NCBI GenBank assembly: GCA_022419385.1
Contig: JAJUBI010000002.1
Location: forward strand, 2,790,001-2,854,000
Reading direction: 5' to 3'
DNA length: 64,000 bases
Source of the DNA: Paraconiothyrium sp. Pb-2020
Lineage: Eukaryota; Ascomycota; Dothideomycetes; Pleosporales; Didymosphaeriaceae
In this document: piece by piece, positions 1 to 9,136 of the stretch
Layout of the letters: each line of letters starts with the position of its first letter
How positions within the stretch are numbered: the stretch's first letter is position 1
Notes under the pieces: generated by a model
What the model was told of the DNA's origin: nothing
Databases searched by the model: none
What the model saw: the letters and a program-made list of their open reading frames with translations, nothing else
Translations under genes and position numbers: made by a program

Positions 1-493
1 GGATATAGTCGAGTTAGCGTTATAACGTCGATTCTTTTTACGTCACAAATTCTCTTCGAACTCAGCACACTGCCGTTAAGTGGGTCTAACAACGAATAAA
101 GTGAAGTTCTTGGGCCAAGGCGCCGCGGGTGCTCAAGCTTTGGTTATGCGCTAATCCTTCAGTGACATAAGATGCCCGGGCGAACACGTTCACGTCCCTT
201 CTTGAAGGCTTTGCGCGTCGTACCAAGAGTTGTCAAAGTGTACATTGTGGACGTGCCGTTGGTATATCTACCTTTGACAGAGCTTCACGAGGGCCATCGG
301 ACTGCTGCGGTGTCTATCATTCACTGACGTTTGAATCGAAAAGCCAACAAAAGATATAAGACTGGGGTAACTCGTGGCAACCACGCTTGAATCCTTGACC
401 AACAACACATGGATCTAACTGTGGCTCGGGGGGTGTAGGTGACAACTTGCAAGGCGTACGCCCTTGATTTCTTGATCTTCAACCTCCTTCGCC
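1..493. other. Upstream region of the MFS gene, no gene seen
   Basis: No reading frame with recognisable protein features is visible here. The last 150 bases before the ATG at 494 are the presumed promoter and leader of the transporter gene. I see no RNA gene or repeat. Confidence 0.5.
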
Positions 494-2128
494 ATGTCAA
501 CGTTCACCACGCGAACTCTGACAACGAAGTCCACACCTGCAAACGATTCAGACGCGGGCAGCATAACCTGGGATGGACCGGATGACTCAGGAAATCCTTT
601 CAATTTCTCCCACGCCAAGAAATGGAGAGTCACTCTTCTGGCTTGCTTTATGACCTTTGTTATCCAGATGAACGGCACATCCATGACAAGTGCGGCTGAG
701 CAGATCAACGAGAGCTTCCATGTCAGCGACGAGAGCTTTCCGCACTCATATTGGCCTGTATTTTCCTGGACCTTGAGTGGAGCGGCTGCCCCTATGCTTG
801 GTTTGCCGCTCATGGAACACTTTGGCGTGAGGTGGAGCTACATGGCAAGCAAAAAGTCTCTGAAAAAGCCAGCAAGGACTAACCCGATATCATAGATCAT
901 CTACGCAGTTCTGATCATTTTCCTCATCCCGCAAGCAGTCGCGCAGAACTTTGCTACCCTGATTGTGACGAGAATCTTCACTGGTGGATGTTCCGCTACG
1001 CTTGCCAATATCACGGGTGGGATCCTGAGTGACATATGGAGAGATGGGAGAGCTAAAAGCTTCGGCACTTCTCTATTCATCTGGGGGCTTCTTGCAGGAC
1101 TGAATATGGGACCTGTTATCGGGAGCGTCATTGTTCATTACACTACTTGGCGTTGGTAAGTGTACTCAACCTCGCAAGGATATATAATGTCGCTAAATGG
1201 GCGCAGGATCTTCTACTCTCAGATCGCATTTTACAGCGCGATGTTCCCCATCCTCTATTTCGGTCTCCCCGAAGTACGACCAGACGTTATCCTCACCCAA
1301 CGAGCACGTAACCTGCGCAAGGCTACGAAATTCAGCGTCTACGCCGAGGCAGAGAAACAACATATCAATCTAGGAGAAATACTCCGGCAGACGGTGGTCC
1401 GTCCGACGAAAATGCTGTGTACGGAAGCAGTGGTGTTTTCCTTCGGCATGTGGTCTGCTTTCTGCGTTGGCACTGCGTATATGTTCACTCAATCCATTGT
1501 ACAGGTGTACGCGGTGCTTTACGGGTGGACATATTACCCCACAGGGCTCATCCAGTGCGCGCTTGTTGTGGGAGAGATCATAGGCCTGATAGCATCACTC
1601 GGCCAGGATGAGCTATATTTTCGCTCTGCTCGAAAAAACACTGAGGAACCGGGAGCACCTATACCCGAAGCCCGCCTGTACCTCAGCATACCTGCCTCAT
1701 TCGTCGGTCTCGCGGGCGGTCTGTTTTACTTCGCCTGGACGTCTTATTCTTCCATCGCTTGGATAGTACCAACCATCGCATTGGGGTTGGTGGGTTTCGG
1801 CATGTTCTGCTCTGTTACTGCTGTCACTACTTATATTCTCGATGCATATGCCAAATACGCAGCGAGCGCCATTGCAGGCGCAGCTTTTCTGGAGAACATC
1901 CTTGCTGCGTTTCTGCCCCTCGCAACGCAGAGTATGTATCGGGGGTTGGGTTTTCACTGGGCGAGCTCACTGTTAGGGTTCCTCGCTTTGGGATTGAGCT
2001 TTGTACCTGTGGTGCTGTTTATGTTTGGTAGAAAGATAAGGAAGAAGAGTCCATTCATGAGAGAGTCGGTATATAATCATGATGAGGTGGCAGTGGGGGA
2101 CCTTGAATGCGGTGTCTTCCACGCATAG
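494..2128 (+). CDS. Major facilitator superfamily multidrug-type transporter
   Basis: Predicted 510-residue plasma-membrane exporter of the fungal drug:H+ antiporter (DHA1) type. Exons are 494-844, 896-1155 and 1207-2128. The start is chosen because the following 50 residues form the usual polar cytoplasmic tail, with an NPFNF motif shortly before the first membrane helix (WRVTLLACFMTF). About twelve hydrophobic segments can be seen, split by a charged central loop (residues about 215-250). The loop 2-3 motif is present but degenerate (GVRWSYM instead of the usual G-R-R-P). The first intron (845-895) has a GC donor (GCAAGC) and a perfect CTAAC branch site; the second (1156-1206) is GT-AG. The substrate cannot be told from sequence. 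The gene converges on the alcohol dehydrogenase, with 59 bp between the stop codons. The MFS call is secure; the DHA1 subfamily is an inference from the N-terminal motif. Confidence 0.85.
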
Positions 2129-2187
2129 ATGACCAATATGTAGGGTTATTGTATAACAAAGAAGCTCATAACCACGACGAAGGCTCA

Positions 2188-3587
2188 TCACGAGTTGAAA
2201 TCGACCACCAACCGCCCGGTAACCTTCCCACTACGTAGCTTTGCTACGGCTTCTGGCAACTTTGCAACAGGGAATACCTCGTATATCGGCTTCAGTTGAC
2301 CCTGTTCACATCACATGTCAGCCGCAGTCTCGAAGCAAAATCATGATACTTACTCTGGCTGCAAATTCAAGCGCCCTCGTTGTATCTAATAGGGATCCGA
2401 CCTTCGTTCCACTGACCGTCAAATTTTTTCCGATCTGCCAAACCCGAAGGTACAAAGTCAGTGTATGTTTCAGAGAAGTGTAGATACCACATGACCTTGT
2501 GTCTTAGCTAAACACAGGAGAATCTACTGGGGTAGACAAATAAGAAGACAAAGATGGTCTTGCTTTCGCTTAGCGGCAGGATTTTACTTTGTACCCGGAA
2601 GACGTGCCATGAGAAGCGGATCGGCGCCCGCAAACGCAGTACCTATCGGTGCTGCACATGCATTAGCGCAGGCATCCATTCATCGAGTAAGATACTCACG
2701 TATGCCAACACACATTACTTTGCCGCTTATTCGCAACATCATAGGGGAGCTGGCGTACGCCGCAGCACTCGTCGCCGTCACGAAGACACCATGCGCGCCC
2801 TTACCATCACAAATCTTAACGACTTCAGCAGCCACATCTTCAACCTCTGTGAAATCCACAAACGACTCGCATCCAAGTTTCATACATAGTGCTCTTTTCT
2901 CCTCTCCTGTATCGACACCAACAACACGTAGGCCCATCGCCTTTGCAAGCTGAACACCTATATGCCCTACGCCTCCACCTGCTCCTGGAAACCCAGCTTT
3001 CAACCCAGCTTCTTTCAGACCACAATAGATTGTACTCCCGCTGCACATGATTGGCCCAGCAACAAAGTCGTCCACTCCATCCGGATCCTCTGCGTGTACC
3101 GTGCAGGACTAACCACATACTGCTGGTAGCTTCCTGGATATTGCAAGCCAATCTGATCAGCTTTGCCGCAATACGTTTCCTTCCCGGCCCAGCAAAGCTC
3201 ACAGTCAAAGCAGCAGTCGTATATGGGTTTTATGCCTGCGCGATCCCCGATCTTCCACTTGGTGACGTTGGAGCCGAGGGCCACGACGACACCGGCGCCT
3301 TCGTGGCCGGGGGAGCGTACGCCGAAGGAAGACATGGTGCCGATAGGGAGGTCGGCGAGCATGCAGTGGATATCTGAGTAGCAGATGCCGGTGGCGTTTA
3401 GTTTTATGAGGACGTCATCGGGGCCTTGGTTAAAGTCAGTACGAGTGCTACAAGAACAGGCCAATTGCAAACCTGGTGTCGACACTGGGACATCTTCTAC
3501 GGCCAGGGTGAAATCTGGTCCTTCGTTTACTACGACACCAGCTTTGCATGTCTTCGGCAACCCGATGTTGCCATTCGTCTCCGCCAT
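2188..3587 (-). CDS. Zinc-dependent alcohol dehydrogenase, frame-disrupted
   Basis: Medium-chain alcohol dehydrogenase of the fungal ADH1-like group, which oxidises primary alcohols with NAD. Exons on the minus strand: 3587-3473, 3424-2700, 2651-2608, 2434-2354, 2301-2188. Visible motifs are the catalytic zinc Cys in GICYSDIH, the GHEGAG motif, the four structural-zinc cysteines (C-x2-C-x2-C-x7-C in CFDCELCWAGKETYC) and a Rossmann glycine motif GAGGGVGH. The exons sum to 1079 nt, one short of a frame. The break lies near 3082-3088, where the frame changes from TQRI to the conserved DGVDDFVAGPIM. In addition, about four residues usually found just before the Rossmann glycines (a hydrophobic strand) are missing, judged from memory of the family. 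The third intron is the introner-like element described separately. I infer a gene in early decay, although a sequencing indel could explain the 1-nt break. Confidence 0.8.
2435..2607 (-). mobile_element. Introner-like element, copy A (intron 3 of the alcohol dehydrogenase)
   Basis: A 173-bp intron against 48-52 bp for the other three introns of this gene. The donor is GCACGT (GC-AG type) and the acceptor TTTGGCAG. Splicing joins ..DPLLM to IGKNLTVSG in phase 0 and restores the conserved dehydrogenase C-terminus. It is homologous end to end with the 172-bp intron at 55424-55595: the terminal 28 bases (2435-2462) are identical, as is 2532-2540, and 2495-2509 matches at 14 of 15 positions. Near its two ends it carries an inverted repeat, GGTACAAAGT at 2449-2458 and its complement at 2586-2595, able to form a terminal stem. 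The last 28 bases hold an ACTGAC branch site. Known introner-like elements in Dothideomycetes are also longer than ordinary introns and form stable folds. Confidence 0.8.
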
Positions 3588-4717
3588 TATGGATTTCTAA
3601 TACTTGCTTGAGTTGAAAGTCCCAAGATGAGCATTATATCATGTTGGAATCAAGTAATAGTAGGATCGATTGACCGTAAGATCAAGATTGTATACGGTTC
3701 GAGAACAAAGAAGTGGGAGATGTAGTCGCGCGGCACAGTTGCTGCGATCCGCGAATACATGAGAACAAGCACATTTAGCATAGACGTAAGCGGAGGGAGA
3801 GGCTAGAGCCGGCTCTTAAGAAGCGGGGTAGCTCTCTGCAGACTGCATTCTCGGACCAGAACCAGTTGCAGGTATCCAGTATATACTTATATTACCAAAA
3901 AGCTAGAGTCCACGACGGTAGAGTCAGTGGTAAGACTTCTTCGTCGAGGTGCGCGCTTCAGCGGCTACGTATTAGCGTAGATCCTTGACTCGTTGACATA
4001 GCGAGCGGGTCGAAGTGCAGTCTAAAAGAAACTTCTTCTCGAAGACCTGTACGGGTACGAGAATAACCATCTAACCTAGTAACTCAATTGCTCCAGCTTC
4101 GTCCTTTCTTTCCATCTTGTAGCCATGTCTCTGCAGTCATGATATCACTATCACACTCGCTTCCTCACTCCAGGTCGCTCACATGTTATCATACTAAGGT
4201 CGTTATTGCGAATATAACACAAATTCCATACTGCACAGGGTAAACAGATCTATATAGATTCTTCTATTTACCATGTCTACTTCTACTCTGACTTCTACCT
4301 CTATCTAATTTGTTAAAGGCTAGGACCCGCTTCAGATCAGGACCAAAACTTCGTGGGGTAATAATGCGGACGGTGCAGACACTGAGGTATGTTTAACATT
4401 GCCTTATTCCTAAAGCCATAGCTCGGATGAGTGCTACACTACTTGATAACAAAAAAAAAAAAACGCTCACTTAGAATTGGACAATCTGAAAGGAAGATAC
4501 TTTAAAGCGATTTCCCAACGACCCAAAGTAGTACAAATAGTACCAGAGCAACGCGACAGGTATCCGATACCCTCTATATTGACAATAAAGAGGACCGGAC
4601 TGCCCTACCTGTTTGAAGACGCTATCGCTGATGCCCGAGAAATGCATCTTGTGAGACAGCACTGATAACCTTCCGTGAAAACTATGTCATTTAATTAGCG
4701 AAAAAGCAAAAAAGAAA
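3588..4717. other. Intergenic, no gene seen
   Basis: Non-coding stretch between the alcohol dehydrogenase start and the tRNA gene. The first few hundred bases are presumed to hold the dehydrogenase promoter. A run of 13 A lies near 4450. No coding signal or repeat copy was recognised. Confidence 0.5.
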
Positions 4718-4804
4718 CTCTCCCTCGGGGAATCGAACCCCGGTCTCCCGCGCTCGTAATCTTGTGATGACAAGCGGAAATCATGACCACTAGACCAAGG
4801 AAGA
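4718..4804 (-). tRNA. tRNA-Asp (GTC) with a short intron
   Basis: Read on the minus strand, the acceptor strands TCTTCCT and AGGGAGA pair with one U-G pair, the D-loop region reads GGTCTAGTGGTCA, and a perfect T arm is present (CGGGG-TTCGATT-CCCCG). The anticodon stem TCCGC/GCGGG encloses a loop beginning TTGTCA, which gives anticodon GTC. About 15 extra bases after the purine at position 37 form the intron, the standard position for nuclear tRNA introns. Mature length would be about 72 nt plus discriminator G and added CCA. The exact intron ends were fixed by hand pairing. Confidence 0.78.
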
Positions 4805-5398
4805 TGTGATTGATAATAATACTATACATTTGAATATTTATATAGTAGCTTAATATCGAGTTCTAAGAGTGATCATCAAAGAGCTTTTGTATCAGCTTCA
4901 ACCGGTGACGTTAATCTCTTCGGGTGGTGACATAGAGCAGTGTCGGAGGATTAGTGCCGTGGGTGGGGACGATGGTGGAGCCAGGGGTTGCGATTGGCTA
5001 GGAACTAATACCATCGACATAGCCCTCATTGGGGATACATTGAAACCATAGGTCACTTCTCTTGAACAATGCTCTGGCATACCCCCAAAGAATTCGATGA
5101 TCGAAGCGTTTATCTTTCGAGAAAAGCTTTTTACATGGCTGCGTCATCCCAAGCGAAGAACGAACATGAAAGCACGCAAGTAGCAAGGAAATCGGGTCTA
5201 CAACTGAAGTTGAATTTGAGCGGTATGCGGACGCCGCGTATATGCTGATCGCTTATTCCCAATATGTGTTCAACAAGACTCTCGCTTTCCAAAACGCCCT
5301 AATTATGCATGTATAGGTATCATTCCCAAAACAAGTCCCAAGACAAAAGACTATGCCCCATACTCTCATGCAAAGGCTGCCTACAACTGTGGGCAACC
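4805..5398. other. Intergenic, no gene seen
   Basis: Moderately AT-rich sequence directly upstream of the tRNA. Short open frames occur on both strands but none shows family features. Confidence 0.5.
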
Positions 5399-6225
5399 TC
5401 AGATCTTCCAGTTGAAGCCTGAGACCGCAATGAGCGCTAGAATCGACGCGATAATGAGCAACAACATTGCGACAATAATTGCTGCCACCACCTTCTCTAC
5501 CGTAAACCTCATGTCGTCGGATTGTATATGCTCAATGCCTGCCTCCTCGTCCCGCACAGAAGGGTTTGGGATGTGCTGTGCAAGCGTCTCGCGGTAGGAT
5601 TCGCGCACTGCAATCTGATATGGCGGCGGCGCCTCGGTAGGGTACGGGTAGAGTTGTGCGAGCGGCACATCCTCGTCGTTCTGTGCCCGAGACACGTCGG
5701 TATAGGGGGTATAGAAGACTTGGATCTCTGCTTGTTGGAGACGCGCATTTGCCCTCTCGGCAGAGAGGCGGTATCGTTGGGGCGCGGGCGAAGCGATGAT
5801 AGGGGTGGCTGCTGGTGAGCTTGGGGATGGTTCATCACGGTAGGGCTCTAACGGCTCTGTGGGCGTATCCAAAGGTAAAGAAGGAAGGGGTTTCGCTGGC
5901 CGGTCGTGACTTGACGATATAGGCGTCGAGCCTCTCGAGGAAGACGGTGAGTCCCGGTAGGGTACATGCGCAGCAGCCTGGAGTTGAAAGTCAGTTACTA
6001 CACGTGTGACCATCGACAAGCGTCTGGTACCTCCATGCTTCCTGCTGCTACTCTCAAAGCCCCACAGAACGAGTCCTGTGATATGCTACCCGTGCTGCTG
6101 TGGATGCTATTCTGGATCCCTATACGGTGTACGGTGGAGAGCAACGGGGCGATAGAATGCTGATCAGCGGTTGTTGGTAGGGCGGAGAGAGCGTCAGGCA
6201 CCAGAGTAAGAGGTGAGATAGACAC
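5399..6225 (-). CDS. Hypothetical single-pass (tail-anchored) membrane protein with PY motif
   Basis: 257 residues from exons 6225-6031 and 5977-5399. The 53-bp intron has donor GTACCA and an ACTGAC branch site, and joins the frames in phase 0. Residues 1 to about 220 are polar and rich in Pro, Ser and Ala. One strong hydrophobic segment (VVAAIIVAMLLLIIASILAL) lies at the extreme C-terminus and is followed by only a few residues, so a tail anchor is likely. The cytosolic part contains EAPPPYQ, a PPxY motif of the kind bound by WW domains of Rsp5/Nedd4 ubiquitin ligases. I do not recognise the family. The start is uncertain because the frame stays open for some distance upstream of 6225. Confidence 0.55.
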
Positions 6226-7329
6226 GGCAGCTGCCGTCAGCGCGCCTGGCGTCTGAGACGGCGCAGCATAGTAACACCAGTGCGAAGTGGGTAGGGCCGC
6301 CCACGCATTCGAGCTCGAGATTGTCTGCGCTGCAGATGACGGATTGATGCATGCGGAAGCGACTAGCTTAGACCGCTCCGTGTTCCAAGCTGCGAGGACC
6401 GAGCACTCAACCCTTACACGGTGCTGCGTTACCGTGCCGTATGTACGGTGTGCTAGCCCATCGAGTCCAGCATTTCCATTTGCCGGTCGTCGAGGGAGTG
6501 CCGTTCGGGATCCTTCTGCTCTAGAGTAGGCGACAGCACTTGTGGAATCGAAGGAAGCGCCCCCACATTAGCCACCAACGGCCCGGGTAGCCCGGCAATG
6601 CCTAGCAGTGCCTCAGAGTAAGTCAGCTCGCTTGTTTCAGGTCCAAAATAAGACAAAGTTTGATGCTTTGTACCTTTAGACATGGCTTGAAAGCGGCTTC
6701 GAATTCCGTTACCTTCTTTTGATGTTGCTATCGTGTGATAATTGGGAAGCCACGTTGCAGGAGTCCGCATGTTACAGTGCACTGACAAGGTCGAAGTAAT
6801 CGTGGCACTGCATCGATGTTCCACTACGCGCAAGCGATTTGCGCGTCACTGGGGAAATTGTAGTATTCTGGTCACGATACCAGTATAGAAATGAGCAGCG
6901 GGTAGCGGGCATCAAGACGCTGGCCTATTACTCTCGACAGCAATAAATCCCGGGGATGGTCATACACAGTAGCCGAAGGCATGGGGAAAATTCTTTGGCG
7001 CAAGGTTGTATTGAAGGGATTCGCTTTCCCTTCCCAGACTGTGTTTCTACCATACCAAGGCTAGGGCTTCCGTAGCAAGTATTAAAGACGCACCAATAGT
7101 ACAATGTCAAGATGTGGTCTTTCGCTTGACTCATGCAAGCAACAAAGGGCACTAAAAGGTTTGAAGAGGAACTGTAGCATACTTGATCTCGAAATCACTA
7201 CTAAAGCAAGATGCGGACGCGATATGCAACGAGTGAAGAATGCCAGAAACCGACCAGGGTTGAAAGTGCGAACAGAAATAATGATACGCACAAGGCAGCC
7301 AGCAAGATGCAATCCTGCCTGGAGATCAT
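6226..7329. other. Intergenic with one unresolved open frame
   Basis: On the minus strand a 126-codon frame (6833-6453) contains a plausible protein-like stretch (SELTYSEALLGIAGLPG) and could be an upstream exon of the membrane-protein gene. I could not find a convincing splice junction joining them. Nothing else is recognised up to the secreted-protein gene. Confidence 0.35.
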
Positions 7330-7937
7330 CTAGACGCTCCTCTGGTTCTGGCATATGACGAAAACCAAATCCGCCCCTGCTCCCGCATTCCCACAGCCAT
7401 AAACCGGCTCCGGAAGCCCCATCTTCTGGTTCGGCGTATCCACATAGTAGGCTTTGCTAGGGCAATACGAATTCCCTGGGCAGGTTACCCTATCACATTG
7501 TTTCTCATTGGGCGAGTAAATTTCCATTCCCGCAACATGCCCCGGGCAATTACTCGCATCCTGGCCCTTCGCGCAGTCGACGAAAGAGATATCATAATAG
7601 AGGACATTGTTAGAGATCGCGTATTCGAACTGCGAGTGGTGGCCACCGAGGAGTTGTGGTGTCCGGCTAACTTTGATGCTCACACCGCAGCCGTTGCAGG
7701 AGGTGCGGATGGGCTCGGTGTATCTACTGCGGGCGTTGATTTTGATAGCTCGACTACTGCCCTAGGAGGTAGTTAGAGGTGTTAAAGTGGCCGGGAGAGG
7801 GGGAGGTGGTTAACCTGGCCGTCTACGCTCCATACCCACATGTCTCTGTTGCAGCGGTTCGCTACAGTGACTCTGCCTAGAGCGGCAACGAGGGTGACTT
7901 GAGTTGCGAAGAGCAAGAGAATGAGGTTGGACAACAT
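7330..7937 (-). CDS. Secreted BYS1-domain (thaumatin-like fold) protein
   Basis: 184 residues from exons 7937-7815 and 7761-7330, separated by a 53-bp intron with a CTAAC branch site. Residues 1-20 form a clear signal peptide (hydrophobic LILLLFATQVTLVAAL, cleavage near residue 20). The mature part starts with RVTVANRCNRDMWVWSV, the usual opening of the BYS1/thaumatin-like family of small fungal secreted proteins. The mature protein has ten cysteines, enough for five disulfides, concentrated in the C-terminal half. BYS1-type proteins are surface or secreted proteins of unknown biochemical function. The start is fixed by the signal peptide. The family call rests on my reading of the N-terminal pattern and overall size. 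Confidence 0.7.
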
Positions 7938-9136
7938 CTTCGCAAGGATTGTGGATAAATGTAAAGAGTGTATCTGGTAAGGACAGTGTTGATAGGGATT
8001 GTAGGTGGTGCAAAGGAGCGACTTTGGTAGAAAAGAAAAGCGATGATAGTAAGGGAATGTATGAAATGTAGTTGGATTTTGACCTGATGTGAGGCCAGCG
8101 CTTCAACGCAGGCGCTGAATATATCTCCACAGCCCAGATCCAGGGCGTCTCCCCAGCGTGTTGGCACGACCGCGCCGGTTGTTCAATGCCACGTGGGGCC
8201 ATCCTTTGTCTTCGTTTCTCTGTCTCTACTAGAAGTTCAGCTCGTCTTTGTGCCAGTAACTGGGTGCATGTCAATGCTTTGTCTCTGCACTTGCTGTGTT
8301 TGCGAGAACGCCCTAATTAGAATGTCGTCCAGTGATATCCTACGATTCACAATGCCAACATTTCACCTTGGTTGAGTCGCTGCACGATTCACACGTAAGC
8401 TCAGGTCTGTGGTTTCTTCATGTTTTTGGGAGATTTGGATATAAGTACCGAGGGTGGGAGGCGCACCAGTCACGGTCGAGACCTGGCACGTCAGACTGCG
8501 CGGCTGAAACGTAGGGCGTCCTCACGAAACCTTTGAGGCGCAAGTTCACGCGAGTGAGTGTGAGGAGCCCTCTCTATAGACAAGGAAGATGCGCAAAGAA
8601 CTTTTGGTAGAAGCTACGTTGTTGCATAAAGAACGGCGAGATTTCCTCAAAGGACGCGCACAAAGACGGAGACATGTTAAATCGTTAGCCATACATCTAC
8701 GAAAAACACATGCATAGTAGAAAAAGCTGGCTTATGCCAACCGTCTTGGAAATGTGGCCATTTTCCAGGTGTGACCGTACCTAGTAGGCTCGACATAAGC
8801 TGTAGCCGCTTGCCAATAAGGCGCTTCATGATAAGCGACTCAATCCAGATCAACCCCAATGAAAGAGAGTTGGTCAAATGAGTTCCTACACTGCCTCTAG
8901 GTGCGCGTAAGATACGGTTGGCATCATCATTGTGGTATATTACACGAGTCAAATCACGCTTCTACATGTTGCTAAACGCCAAAGCGCGTCATCAGACTTT
9001 TTCAACCCACCTGAAGACGCCAGCTCACGCTATGAGACGTCAGTAGTCGATCAATGTGCTCGCTCGTGTGGTATATCAATCGGGCGAGCTGCCTTTGGAC
9101 AATGGTCTCACATAGTCCAAGAGGCACTCATCCAGC
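7938..9136. other. Intergenic, no gene seen
   Basis: Contains the promoter of the secreted-protein gene and the downstream region of RSE1. Open frames are short and unconvincing on both strands. Confidence 0.5.

Noticed and set aside
2435..2607. First reading: a transposon fragment that destroyed the alcohol dehydrogenase C-terminus (stop after ..RLPGTK).
   Set aside because: Taking the GC donor at 2607 and the acceptor at 2435 removes the segment exactly and restores the conserved frame; the homologous copy in the P450 is also flanked by splice sites. It is better explained as a mobile intron.
4718..4804. tRNA-Glu reading of the tRNA gene.
   Set aside because: The loop after the anticodon stem begins TT-GTC-A, which gives an Asp anticodon; a Glu anticodon would need CTC or TTC at that place.
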